Assembly: GCA_016926475.1 (NCBI GenBank)
Contig: JAFGON010000071.1
Coordinates: 1 to 58,012, forward strand
Source of the DNA: a candidate division WOR-3 bacterium
GTDB taxonomy: Bacteria > SDB-A
Length of the DNA: 58,012 bases
Direction: 5' to 3'
Within the stretch, counting starts at the first letter, position 1. Every line of letters starts with the position of its first letter. Shown one piece after another: positions 8,615 through 16,196 of this stretch. Position numbers and translations under genes: made by a program. The notes beneath the pieces are model-generated. The model made no database searches, was not told the DNA's origin, and was given only the letters and a program-made list of their open reading frames with translations.

Positions 8615-10147
8615 TCAAAGCGAATCCTGGAGTTGTGTCTGAAGGGTTTGAATTCTCGATTTGATCTCAGACAGACGGTATTCTACGTCTTTGTACATCA
8701 TGAAAAAAGTTACACCCGCGCCATACTGTGCCTGAATAAGCCAGTTTGTCGTCTCTGTAATGCCTTTTAAGCCTATTTGATTTTCAATATCCGCAAGCGT
8801 CATTGAGATGCCCGTCAATTTGAACCTGATGCTGTCGAGCGCTCCGGAATATGTAACAGGGAGCTTGGTCTCGAGATAGTCAAGGTCCATAAGCAACAAG
8901 TCTGTTTTCGCTCTCTCCTCCTGAACCATCAGTGTTATATTTCTCTTGAGGGCTTCCAAATCGGCTTTTTCGGAGGGGTTTATCTGAAAACCGATTGAAT
9001 GAAGGACATCCTGCTGAAATCTTAGATTTGATTTTATACGTTCCAAACTGTCGGCGATATCGTTTCTGCCCCTCACTCTCGAAAGAGCTATCAAATTCTC
9101 AAGACTGTTTTCCAGATTTCTGGTGGCCTGAACGTCTTCGATCACTTCAGATGAAAGAGCGTTTTCGTAGGCCGCGGCCAAAACGTTTTCATAGTCGTAA
9201 TCGCTGGAGTAGCTTTTAAGAATGTCGGAATATATGTCGAAAGTTTTTTCGTAGGACTCCATCTGGATTAAAATTGCTGCTTTTGCGAGCTTAACGTCCG
9301 TCGTCATCCTTCCAATGTCTTCTCGTCTTTCAAGGTCCTCTATTATTTCCATCGCTTCTTCGAGCAGACCAACTTTTATGTATATCCATGCGATTCCGAA
9401 ATCAGCAGCGTTAGGATCCGCCCCTTTTTTCTTTGCAAGTTCATAAAATTCAAAAGAGGTCTGCAGCTCGCCTATTTCATAGTGAAGCTGGGCAAGGCTC
9501 ATCAGAGCTCTCGCCTTCCATCCATCGGGTATGTATCCTGAATAGATACCGAAAGCCATTTCGTTGAGTTTTTCTTTAGCCAGGGATATCCCTTCCTCGT
9601 TCTTGTTTTCTTGAAAATAGGAAATGGCGTTAATGTAAAGCGCGAAAGGAAACTGCGGTGATGAATAGGAAATCATCGAACAATATTCTCTGGTTTTTTG
9701 AAATTCAGCCCTGGAAAAATAGCAAAGGCCGAGTATCAGGTACACATTGTCGGAAAATTCGCTTCCGGGATAAATCTCAAGGAATTCGCTCGATTTTTCT
9801 ATGCTCTCATCGTAGCTGGACTGTTGGTATGAAATTACACAATACATATACATGGCTCTTCTTTTCAGGCTGTCGGGGGACATAAAATGCTTGTATATGT
9901 TCTGGTAGGTGATCTTAGCCCAACCCAAGGCGCCCATGAGGTAAAGAGAATCGGCAGCTCTTATGGGAGGAGGTGTTTCAACAGCTTCCCTCAAGTTCTC
10001 TACCTCTTTGTAAAGTTCCTCGAGAACCTGCCTTTCGTATGATATTTCCCTTTTTACCGAATCAGTTACTTGATAGATTTCATCAGTAGAGAGTTCAGTC
10101 GTCGGTTCTTGCGACAACAGAATTATAACAAAAATAAGAGAGAGCAT
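8615..10147 (-). CDS. periplasmic TPR/coiled-coil protein
   Basis: 510 residues. The signal peptide is short (MLSLIFVIILLSQEP). A coiled-coil segment follows (about 35-55), then TPR-like hairpins (for example SEFSDNVYLILGLCYFSRAEF and AKAAILIQMESYEKTFDIY), and the C-terminal 130 residues are again predicted helical/coiled (ERAKTDLLLMDLDYLETKL; SEIKSRIQTLQTQLQDSL). GAGGAG before ATG 10147 fixes the start. It is the second gene of the operon and probably a scaffold partner of the large TPR lipoprotein. No enzymatic motif seen. Confidence 0.75.
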   Translation of the reverse strand: MLSLIFVIILLSQEPTTELSTDEIYQVTDSVKREISYERQVLEELYKEVENLREAVETPPPIRAADSLYLMGALGWAKITYQNIYKHFMSPDSLKRRAMYMYCVISYQQSSYDESIEKSSEFLEIYPGSEFSDNVYLILGLCYFSRAEFQKTREYCSMISYSSPQFPFALYINAISYFQENKNEEGISLAKEKLNEMAFGIYSGYIPDGWKARALMSLAQLHYEIGELQTSFEFYELAKKKGADPNAADFGIAWIYIKVGLLEEAMEIIEDLERREDIGRMTTDVKLAKAAILIQMESYEKTFDIYSDILKSYSSDYDYENVLAAAYENALSSEVIEDVQATRNLENSLENLIALSRVRGRNDIADSLERIKSNLRFQQDVLHSIGFQINPSEKADLEALKRNITLMVQEERAKTDLLLMDLDYLETKLPVTYSGALDSIRFKLTGISMTLADIENQIGLKGITETTNWLIQAQYGAGVTFFMMYKDVEYRLSEIKSRIQTLQTQLQDSL

Positions 10148-10159
10148 CCCGGCTCCTCG

Positions 10160-11089
10160 TCACTGACTTTCTTCGAGAATTCTGCGGAGTCTTTCTAGTT
10201 CCCTTTCAGCTTCTTCTCTTTGCCGTCTTATTTCTTCAAGTTCTCTCTGGTAATTGCTCATGATTTCGAGTTCCCTCTGTCTTCTCACTGAAAGAGCCCT
10301 GCTTCCAAAGAAAGGTCCGAAATTGAGCTGTACCCCCATGACGATTTTTTGTTGTTCTGTCGGACAATTCCTCGCCACATAATTCACCCCGAAAGTCTGT
10401 TCAATTTCAAGCCAGCCTATCAAAAATTCGATATTGTCGTTTGCTCTGTACATAGACGCGAAGTTCCAATCTTTACCGTCCATGTCGCTTATAAACTTGA
10501 AATTTTTAATAGGCCTGTACTCAATGCTGGCGAAAATTCCTCTCAACGGTTCAGATCTGGGTCTTTCCCCCAAAAATCTTCCGCTGCCCAAACCAAAAGA
10601 GAGTATGACAGGAATGCTTGGAAAATAGTAGGTCAAGTCCTTGGTGAAAACCCCATAAAAAGAAAAGTTCTGGTTGTGATCGTAATAGTCCAGCGAATGT
10701 CTCCCAAATTCCGACATTTTTTCATAAGGAGAAATATTCTGAATACCGAGGGCAAAAGCCGGATACCTTTCAGTCTCCCTTAAAACTCGGACTTTAGCGA
10801 AAGCTGACCAGACATCCGTACCGAGATATCCTCCACCGACTTCAACCCAGTCGTAAAGTCCCACTGAGAGGTTTGCGCCGAAAACATATTGGGAAAATGT
10901 TTCATAACTTGCTCCGTAACGTATGAAGTCCTGGCTGTAAACGGTAAAAACAGAAGTAATCTGAACGCTTGAATGCGGCATCAAATAAGCATTTGGGGCA
11001 TCAATATAATTACCCTGCAAAAATGGAGTGCAGTACAAAGATAAGCTGTATGTAAAAAAAACTGTCGCCAAAAAAAGCGTTCTCTTCAT
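10160..11089 (-). CDS. outer-membrane beta-barrel protein with C-terminal coiled coil
   Basis: 309 residues. Signal peptide (MKRTLFLATVFFTYSLSLYC), then alternating amphipathic strands typical of a small outer-membrane barrel (VQITSVFTVYSQDF; FKFISDMDGKDWNFASMY; KIVMGVQLNFGPFFG). It ends in an Arg/Glu-rich helix (about 265-309, for example RREEAERELERLRRILEE), which is unusual for a barrel and could reach into the periplasm to dock with the following TPR proteins. GGAGG six bases before ATG 11089. It is the first gene of the envelope operon. Family not recognised beyond 'outer-membrane beta-barrel'. Confidence 0.7.
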   Translation of the reverse strand: MKRTLFLATVFFTYSLSLYCTPFLQGNYIDAPNAYLMPHSSVQITSVFTVYSQDFIRYGASYETFSQYVFGANLSVGLYDWVEVGGGYLGTDVWSAFAKVRVLRETERYPAFALGIQNISPYEKMSEFGRHSLDYYDHNQNFSFYGVFTKDLTYYFPSIPVILSFGLGSGRFLGERPRSEPLRGIFASIEYRPIKNFKFISDMDGKDWNFASMYRANDNIEFLIGWLEIEQTFGVNYVARNCPTEQQKIVMGVQLNFGPFFGSRALSVRRQRELEIMSNYQRELEEIRRQREEAERELERLRRILEESQ

Positions 11090-11142
11090 AACATTCCTCC
11101 GAATCTTATGACTGAATTAGATCCCGATTCTCCAACATTCAA

Positions 11143-11171
11143 ATAATACTACCGCAAGCCGTAAAAATCAA
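11143..11171 (-). promoter_or_regulatory. sigma70-like promoter of the envelope operon
   Basis: On the minus strand TTGATT (11171-11166), a 17-bp spacer and TATTAT (11148-11143). Expected transcription start is near 11136, giving a leader of about 47 nt containing the GGAGG of the barrel gene. It is the only good promoter seen upstream of the nine-gene minus-strand operon. Confidence 0.6.
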
Positions 11172-11226
11172 ATAATACAATGCTTGACATCCCATAAAAA
11201 CGAAATAAAAAAACGATGGTTGTGCC

Positions 11227-12168
11227 TTAAAAAACTATTCTTCTCGCTTTGACAAAACGCGTTGAATAACTCTCTCTCTCCAAAGAACTGATAATAACCC
11301 CTCTGTTCCTGTAAGAAGAAGAGTGAATGAAGCGGCCAGATCCGAGATATATTCCAGCGTGTTTCGGGTCTTCGAAAATTAAAATATCCCCAGGCATCAA
11401 AGAGTCTTTCGGTGCTTCTATACCTGCGCTCTCCATATCGGTGACGGTTCTTGGCAAATCGATTCCGTTGTCAGCGTAGACTCTGTATACGAGTCCGCTG
11501 CAGTCAAAACCTCCTTCGCCTGTGGCTCCGTAGACGTAGGGTGACCCAAGGTATGATATGGCGCTGTTTAAAATAGATTGTATTAATTCGGTTTTGGCGG
11601 TATTCAAGACATTGTACACGTTGCCAGTTTCTGTCGCAGTATCAATTTGCTCCACAGCCCCCATTGAAGGTGCAGGGAACACAATCGACATATCGATTAC
11701 TATCGGTCGGGGCATCTTTTCCTCTGGAGGGACGATAATGTTCAAATTCACGGGTGGCCTGCTTTGTCCGGAATTGTTGTTCTGTGAAGGTGGCGGATAC
11801 CTGCCGGGTATCGCCAAGCGCTGTCCTTCTCTTATTAAATCCGAAGAAAGGCCGTTAGCTCTTTTTATTGCCTCCACTGTCGTCTCGAATCTGCGAGCCA
11901 AACCAGAGAGAGTCTCGCCGCTTTTGACGACATATAAATCCCCAGTCCCCGAAGAGTTAGAAGGAATCGACAATCTCTGACCCTCGACTATCATGTCCGA
12001 ACTCAAGTTGTTGGCATCCTTTATGCGCGAAACTGAAACTCCATACATTCTCGAAATAGAAGTCAAGGTTTCTCCAAGTTTGACAGTGTGGGTCAAACCA
12101 GTCAACACCTGGGTAATAACCGACGAAAAAAACGCAAACATTAATAGTGCTTTAAGTATGCTTTTCAA
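11227..12168 (-). CDS. LysM-LysM-NlpC/P60 peptidoglycan hydrolase
   Basis: About 313 residues. Signal peptide (MKSILKALLMFAFFSS), two LysM domains (HTVKLGETLTSISRMYGVS; YVVKSGETLSGLARRFETT), a proline-rich linker, and an NlpC/P60 domain with catalytic Cys in FDCSGLVYRVY and His in DPKHAGIYLG. It should cleave peptide stems of peptidoglycan in the periplasm. The start is the TTG at 12168, not the longer TTG at 12207: a GGAGG lies six bases before it and translation then opens with a proper signal peptide. It overlaps the asparaginase stop by 17 bp, so the two are probably coupled. Confidence 0.85.
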   Translation of the reverse strand: MKSILKALLMFAFFSSVITQVLTGLTHTVKLGETLTSISRMYGVSVSRIKDANNLSSDMIVEGQRLSIPSNSSGTGDLYVVKSGETLSGLARRFETTVEAIKRANGLSSDLIREGQRLAIPGRYPPPSQNNNSGQSRPPVNLNIIVPPEEKMPRPIVIDMSIVFPAPSMGAVEQIDTATETGNVYNVLNTAKTELIQSILNSAISYLGSPYVYGATGEGGFDCSGLVYRVYADNGIDLPRTVTDMESAGIEAPKDSLMPGDILIFEDPKHAGIYLGSGRFIHSSSYRNRGVIISSLERESYSTRFVKARRIVF

Positions 12169-13114
12169 AATAACCCTCCATTTTTTTTTCTTCAGATCCG
12201 AGAGCAAGCATCAGTTTTATTCTCGCCTTGTTAGCCCTTAAATTTCCCGCGAAAAAACAACCTAATCCGGCAAGATGCTTGCCTCCTCCATCATACCCGT
12301 AAGTCGGCGCGACTCTGCCGTTTTGAACCTTTGTGGAAACTACCACCGGAATACCTTTAAAGATAGCTTGGGAGATGCCTTCGATCATGGACGGCGGGAC
12401 ATTCCCTCTTCCCAAAGCCTCCAAAACTATTCCCCTTGCCCCTGAATTCACGGACTCTTTAATGAATCTTCCGTCAGATCCCGAGTAAGTAGGTATGATA
12501 TCCACGGGGATGACAGGCCCTTTTGTCGGGATATATTCTCTGTCAGTCGTCCGGGAAAAAAATATGACTTTTTCGTCTATAGTACCCATCAATCCATGTT
12601 CGGGGGAAGTAAAAGCAGCTAAATTTGACGTTGAAACTTTTACCACATCCCTTGGAGAAAAAATACTGTTGTTGATTACAACCATAACGCCTCTTTTACG
12701 AGAAGAATGGTTTAAAACAACTTTCACCGAATCAAATATGTTTCTCGGTCCATCTATTCCCAAATCCGGAGCCGCTCTCATGGCTGCTGTCAAAACGACT
12801 GGAACATCCCCTTCGTAGGTCAATGATAGAAAGAAAGCGGTTTCTTCCAGAGTGTCGGTTCCGTGAGTTATGATTATGCCATCACAATTGAGGGCGAGAG
12901 ATTTTATTCTGTTGGATATTCTCATCATGTCTTCAGGAGTTATCCAGGGGCTTGGGACATTTGAAAATTCGTCGAATTCGAGTTTGAAATCATCTTGTGG
13001 CAGATCAAATCCTTTGAAAACATCTTCTCCGAAAAAAGAAGGGACAATTCCGCGGTCTGCTTCTTTTTTCATCTGAATAGTGCCGCCCGTCGCCACAATG
13101 AAAATTTTTTTCAT
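12152..13114 (-). CDS. L-asparaginase (type I/II asparaginase-glutaminase family)
   Basis: 320 residues. It has both catalytic threonine signatures of the family: ATGGTI near residue 9-14 and THGTDTLEETA around 90. The C-terminal domain is complete (GNVPPSMIEGI and VVSTKVQNGRVAPTYGYDGGG). There is no signal peptide, so it is cytoplasmic and hydrolyses L-asparagine to aspartate and ammonia. ATGA overlap with the preceding regulator gene and 17-bp overlap with the hydrolase gene after it suggest an operon of functionally unrelated genes. Confidence 0.9.
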   Translation of the reverse strand: MKKIFIVATGGTIQMKKEADRGIVPSFFGEDVFKGFDLPQDDFKLEFDEFSNVPSPWITPEDMMRISNRIKSLALNCDGIIITHGTDTLEETAFFLSLTYEGDVPVVLTAAMRAAPDLGIDGPRNIFDSVKVVLNHSSRKRGVMVVINNSIFSPRDVVKVSTSNLAAFTSPEHGLMGTIDEKVIFFSRTTDREYIPTKGPVIPVDIIPTYSGSDGRFIKESVNSGARGIVLEALGRGNVPPSMIEGISQAIFKGIPVVVSTKVQNGRVAPTYGYDGGGKHLAGLGCFFAGNLRANKARIKLMLALGSEEKKMEGYFEKHT

Positions 13115-14463
13115 CTTCTCATTTCAATTTCGTCGAGGAAGTGCTCCTGGGTAAAATCAAAAATGAATTGAAATATCTCTTCAAGGTTCACCAAGTTGTA
13201 TTCGGGGACAGCGAACCATTTTGGATTTTCAAAAGGCAATCCGGCCGCTCTCTGCCCTACGGGAGAAACTATTGTGCAGGGAATTTGAGATCGATAACTG
13301 TTGAATCTTCTCGCAATTTCTATACCGTCATTTCTGGATTCCTCGTCTGTGGGATCTATAAAAACGACAAGGGCATTAGCCTGCTCGAGAAATACTTGCC
13401 AAAGCAGGTTAAATTTCCTTTTCCCGCTGCTGACCACGATATCTATTGAAAAATCCTTCATGACGTCCAACTTTGCAAAACTTGAAATCGCACTGTCCTT
13501 TTTGGAAACTGGGAGGTCCCTGCCAATGTATTTGAGAATGTTTTCGATAAAAAAATCGAGCATTTCTTTCCTGCCGTCTTTCCACAGGTCGATAACCAAA
13601 ATCTCAAATATCCTTTTTTCTCCGAGAGCGATTTTTTTGGAAAGATCCTCCATCTTTTTCAGCACTTTGGATTCTTGGGTAGTCTCAACTTGCAAAAGAG
13701 CTTGCGTGAGTTCTTTGACAGCGGTGTTGTCTCTAGCTTCTTCGTCCATCAGCCTGATGCCTTCAAGGAGAAGGTGCGACAAATTTTCTCTTATTGTCTT
13801 TTCTGTCGGCAGCTTATCAGGAGAATAGACAAAAGTTCCTTCCTGCCATCCTATTATATGGTATATTGCGTTACTTCCCCTGAGTCTTCCGGATTCAGAA
13901 TGAACAATTATTCCTTTTTCAAAAAATACCGATGCGTTCTTTTCAGAGCTTCTTAATTCTAAAGAACCGGTTTTGGCTCCCATTTCCATAAATTGTAAAA
14001 GATCTACAACCGGAAAACTCTCGATTTTCCCACCAAAACCATCAATGCTGTTGAGCATGAATTCGCTGTCGTATCTCTGAGAGCAAAGGTTTTCGACTAT
14101 TGAGAGCAGTTCCTGTTCGTTTGTGGGTTTGGAAAGGCAAACATCGGCTCCTAATTTGTAACCTTCAATTCTCTCGGCGGGGTTAGTCGTCGCGGTCAGC
14201 AAAACAATGGGTATAGATCTTCTTTTCTGCTCCGCCCTCAACCTTTTACAAATATTTCTTCCTTTTGTTCCGGGCATTTGATCATCCAGGATGGCGGCGT
14301 GAAAATCCTCTTTGAGCAGTCTTGTTAAAGCCTCAGATCCGTTTTCTTCTCTTATTATTTCATATTTCCTGTTGTCGAATACATCACTCATAACTTTCAT
14401 CAAATGAGGGTCGTCTTCGGCAATTATAATTCTGATTTTGCTTTGCATATTGTTTTCTATCAT
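13111..14463 (-). CDS. REC-PATAN (DUF4388) regulator with C-terminal pseudo-GTPase-like module
   Basis: 450 residues in three parts. First, a response-regulator receiver (about 10-125) with acidic EDD at 16-18, phospho-acceptor Asp60 in ILDDQMPG, Thr90 and Lys112 (SKP). Second, a PATAN/DUF4388 domain (about 143-245: VDLLQFMEMGAKTGSLEL; YHIIGWQEGTFVYSP). Third, after a helical linker, a segment (about 330-440) that reads like the second half of a Ras/MglA-type GTPase (ANALVVFIDPTDEES, CTIVSPVG) but without P-loop or NKxD. It has no DNA-binding domain, so output is probably by protein contact. ATG 14463 or the internal ATG 14448 could be the start. No cognate kinase gene adjoins it. Confidence 0.8.
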   Translation of the reverse strand: MIENNMQSKIRIIIAEDDPHLMKVMSDVFDNRKYEIIREENGSEALTRLLKEDFHAAILDDQMPGTKGRNICKRLRAEQKRRSIPIVLLTATTNPAERIEGYKLGADVCLSKPTNEQELLSIVENLCSQRYDSEFMLNSIDGFGGKIESFPVVDLLQFMEMGAKTGSLELRSSEKNASVFFEKGIIVHSESGRLRGSNAIYHIIGWQEGTFVYSPDKLPTEKTIRENLSHLLLEGIRLMDEEARDNTAVKELTQALLQVETTQESKVLKKMEDLSKKIALGEKRIFEILVIDLWKDGRKEMLDFFIENILKYIGRDLPVSKKDSAISSFAKLDVMKDFSIDIVVSSGKRKFNLLWQVFLEQANALVVFIDPTDEESRNDGIEIARRFNSYRSQIPCTIVSPVGQRAAGLPFENPKWFAVPEYNLVNLEEIFQFIFDFTQEHFLDEIEMRR

Positions 14464-14518
14464 AATGACTATAAATAATCAATCCAGTTTGCTTGAACTT
14501 ACCGCGAGAAAAACATCT

Positions 14519-15424
14519 CTACAGTATTTTACTCCTCTTTGCGACGAACCTTAAGAGCAAATCTCCGATATCCGTGTCAGTTCTCGCATCAATAAAGAAA
14601 ATGCTGTTTTTCCTTGTCTCTTCAAACAAAAAGTCCTCAAAGCCCTTCATTCTGTCATCGTAACTTTTCTTGGTCTTTGAATGTTCAGTGTTTACTCTTT
14701 TTAGTTTATTTTCTGGGTCCAAAAAGGTTAGATCTTCTTTAAATCCATATCTTATCTCCTTTGGATCTCTCACCCAGAAAACTACTACTTCGTTTTTCTT
14801 GTATCTTAAACCCTTTAGGGGTTTCATGAATTCCCTGCTCTCGCCGAGAAGATCGGATACTATGATTATCATACTTCTTTTTTTTATCCTCTCCCCTAAT
14901 TCAAAAAGTGTTTTGTGAACGCTTGTTTCACCCGAAAATTCCGTCCTTTCAATAATTCCGAAAAGCCTTCTCACATGGAGACCCGTCGCGCCAGGCAAAA
15001 CAATTTTATCAATTTTGTCTGTAAACGAAACGAAACCCACCATGTCTCTCTGTCTTGTCAGAAGGTATATGATAGAAGCACACAAAATTTTTGCGTATTC
15101 CGATTTTTGAATCCAGTTGCTGCCATAATCCATCGATGCTGAAGCATCCAAAACAACATAAGCTTGCAGGTTTGTTCTATCTTCAAACTCTTTGATAACT
15201 GTTTTATCCCTTCTGCAAGTCGCTCTCCAGTCTATTCTTTTGGCATCGTCGCCCTGGCAATATTTTCTGTGCTGGGAAAATTCAACTGAAAATCCCTTGT
15301 AACTGCTTCTGTGCAATCCGCTGAAAAGGCCTTCTACGACCATTTTCGCGACGATATTCAAAGAAGTCTCCTTGAGAAGGTATTCAGGAATTCCCAGATG
15401 GTTGGTTGTTACTTTTTTTTCCAT
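14519..15424 (-). CDS. DUF58 (von Willebrand A-like) protein
   Basis: About 301 residues. It carries the DUF58 signature near residues 60-75 (KYCQGDDAKRIDWRATCRRD) and a vWA-like fold with a MIDAS-type motif (VVLDASASMDYG) and later IIIVSDLLGE. ATG 15424 is preferred to the upstream TTG because homologues begin close to this point. DUF58 proteins normally sit beside a MoxR AAA+ ATPase and other vWA proteins; none is in this window. The gene is monocistronic or followed by the regulator gene 55 bp away. Confidence 0.85.
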   Translation of the reverse strand: MEKKVTTNHLGIPEYLLKETSLNIVAKMVVEGLFSGLHRSSYKGFSVEFSQHRKYCQGDDAKRIDWRATCRRDKTVIKEFEDRTNLQAYVVLDASASMDYGSNWIQKSEYAKILCASIIYLLTRQRDMVGFVSFTDKIDKIVLPGATGLHVRRLFGIIERTEFSGETSVHKTLFELGERIKKRSMIIIVSDLLGESREFMKPLKGLRYKKNEVVVFWVRDPKEIRYGFKEDLTFLDPENKLKRVNTEHSKTKKSYDDRMKGFEDFLFEETRKNSIFFIDARTDTDIGDLLLRFVAKRSKIL

Positions 15425-15442
15425 TGGATAATAACACAACAA

Positions 15443-15470
15443 TTGAAAATATCCAGTATTATGATATTAT
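15443..15470 (+). promoter_or_regulatory. promoter giving a leaderless mRNA for the ABC exporter genes
   Basis: TTGAAA (15443-15448), 16-bp spacer, TATTAT (15465-15470). The ATG at 15477 is six bases after the -10 hexamer, at about the expected transcription start, and there is no Shine-Dalgarno. Confidence 0.55.
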
Positions 15471-15476
15471 TTCTGG

Positions 15477-16196
15477 ATGCTTGCAATTAAAAATCTCAAA
15501 AAATTATACGGAAAAACTCTCGCTTTGGACGGAATAGATCTTGAAATTCCTGAAGGCAATATTTTCGCTTTTATAGGACCCAACGGAGCAGGCAAGACGA
15601 CGACAATTAAAATTCTGGCGACTCTTTTACTGCCGAGCGCCGGTGAAATCCACGTAAAGGGTATCGACCTCTTGAGAGAACCCAACAAAATAAAAAAAAT
15701 AATCGGTTACATCCCCGACACGCCGTTTCTCTACGATAAATTGTCGGGTAGAGAATTTTTGCAATTTGTAGCGTCTCTTTTCTCGGTCGAAAGAAAAACT
15801 TTTAATATAAAATTCTCCGAATTAGACGAATACCTTTCTTTTGGAGAATGGATTGACGATCTTGTTGAAAGCTATTCTCATGGAATGAAACAGCGCGTGG
15901 CGATAGCATCTTCTTTGATACACGACCCTTATCTTCTTCTGATAGACGAACCAATGGTCGGACTAGATCCTCTTTCTGCAAAAAAAGTCAAAGACCTTTT
16001 TAAAGAATACGCTTCAAGAGGGAACATAATATTTCTTTCGACCCATACTCTCTCTCTGGCCGAAGACATAGCCGATATCGTGGGAGTGATCAACAAAGGC
16101 AGACTGATTCGCAAAGGATTTACTGAAGATTTAAAATCCAAAAAAGAATCGAATCTAGAAGAAATATTTCTAAAAATGATTGCCGAACAGACATGA
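15477..16196 (+). CDS. ABC transporter ATP-binding protein
   Basis: 239 residues with Walker A (GPNGAGKTTT, about 34-43), a diverged signature (YSHGMKQRVAIAS, where LSGGQ is usual), Walker B (LLLIDEPMVGLD) and the switch His (LSTHTLSLAED). This is the CcmA/ABC-2 exporter class. Its stop overlaps the permease start as ATGA, so the pair is coupled. The start has no Shine-Dalgarno but sits just behind a promoter. Substrate unknown. Confidence 0.9.
   Translation: MLAIKNLKKLYGKTLALDGIDLEIPEGNIFAFIGPNGAGKTTTIKILATLLLPSAGEIHVKGIDLLREPNKIKKIIGYIPDTPFLYDKLSGREFLQFVASLFSVERKTFNIKFSELDEYLSFGEWIDDLVESYSHGMKQRVAIASSLIHDPYLLLIDEPMVGLDPLSAKKVKDLFKEYASRGNIIFLSTHTLSLAEDIADIVGVINKGRLIRKGFTEDLKSKKESNLEEIFLKMIAEQT

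Noticed and set aside
11172-11226. T-rich stretch after the NlpC/P60 gene as a terminator
   Set aside because: No stable hairpin precedes the T run on the minus strand.
12169-12207. Longer TTG start for the NlpC/P60 protein
   Set aside because: It would put MLSDLKKKKWRVI before the signal peptide and lacks a Shine-Dalgarno; GGAGG fits the TTG at 12168.
15425-15442. Extra N-terminal codons of the DUF58 protein (MLCYYP)
   Set aside because: A TTG start without Shine-Dalgarno; ATG 15424 is closer to the family start.
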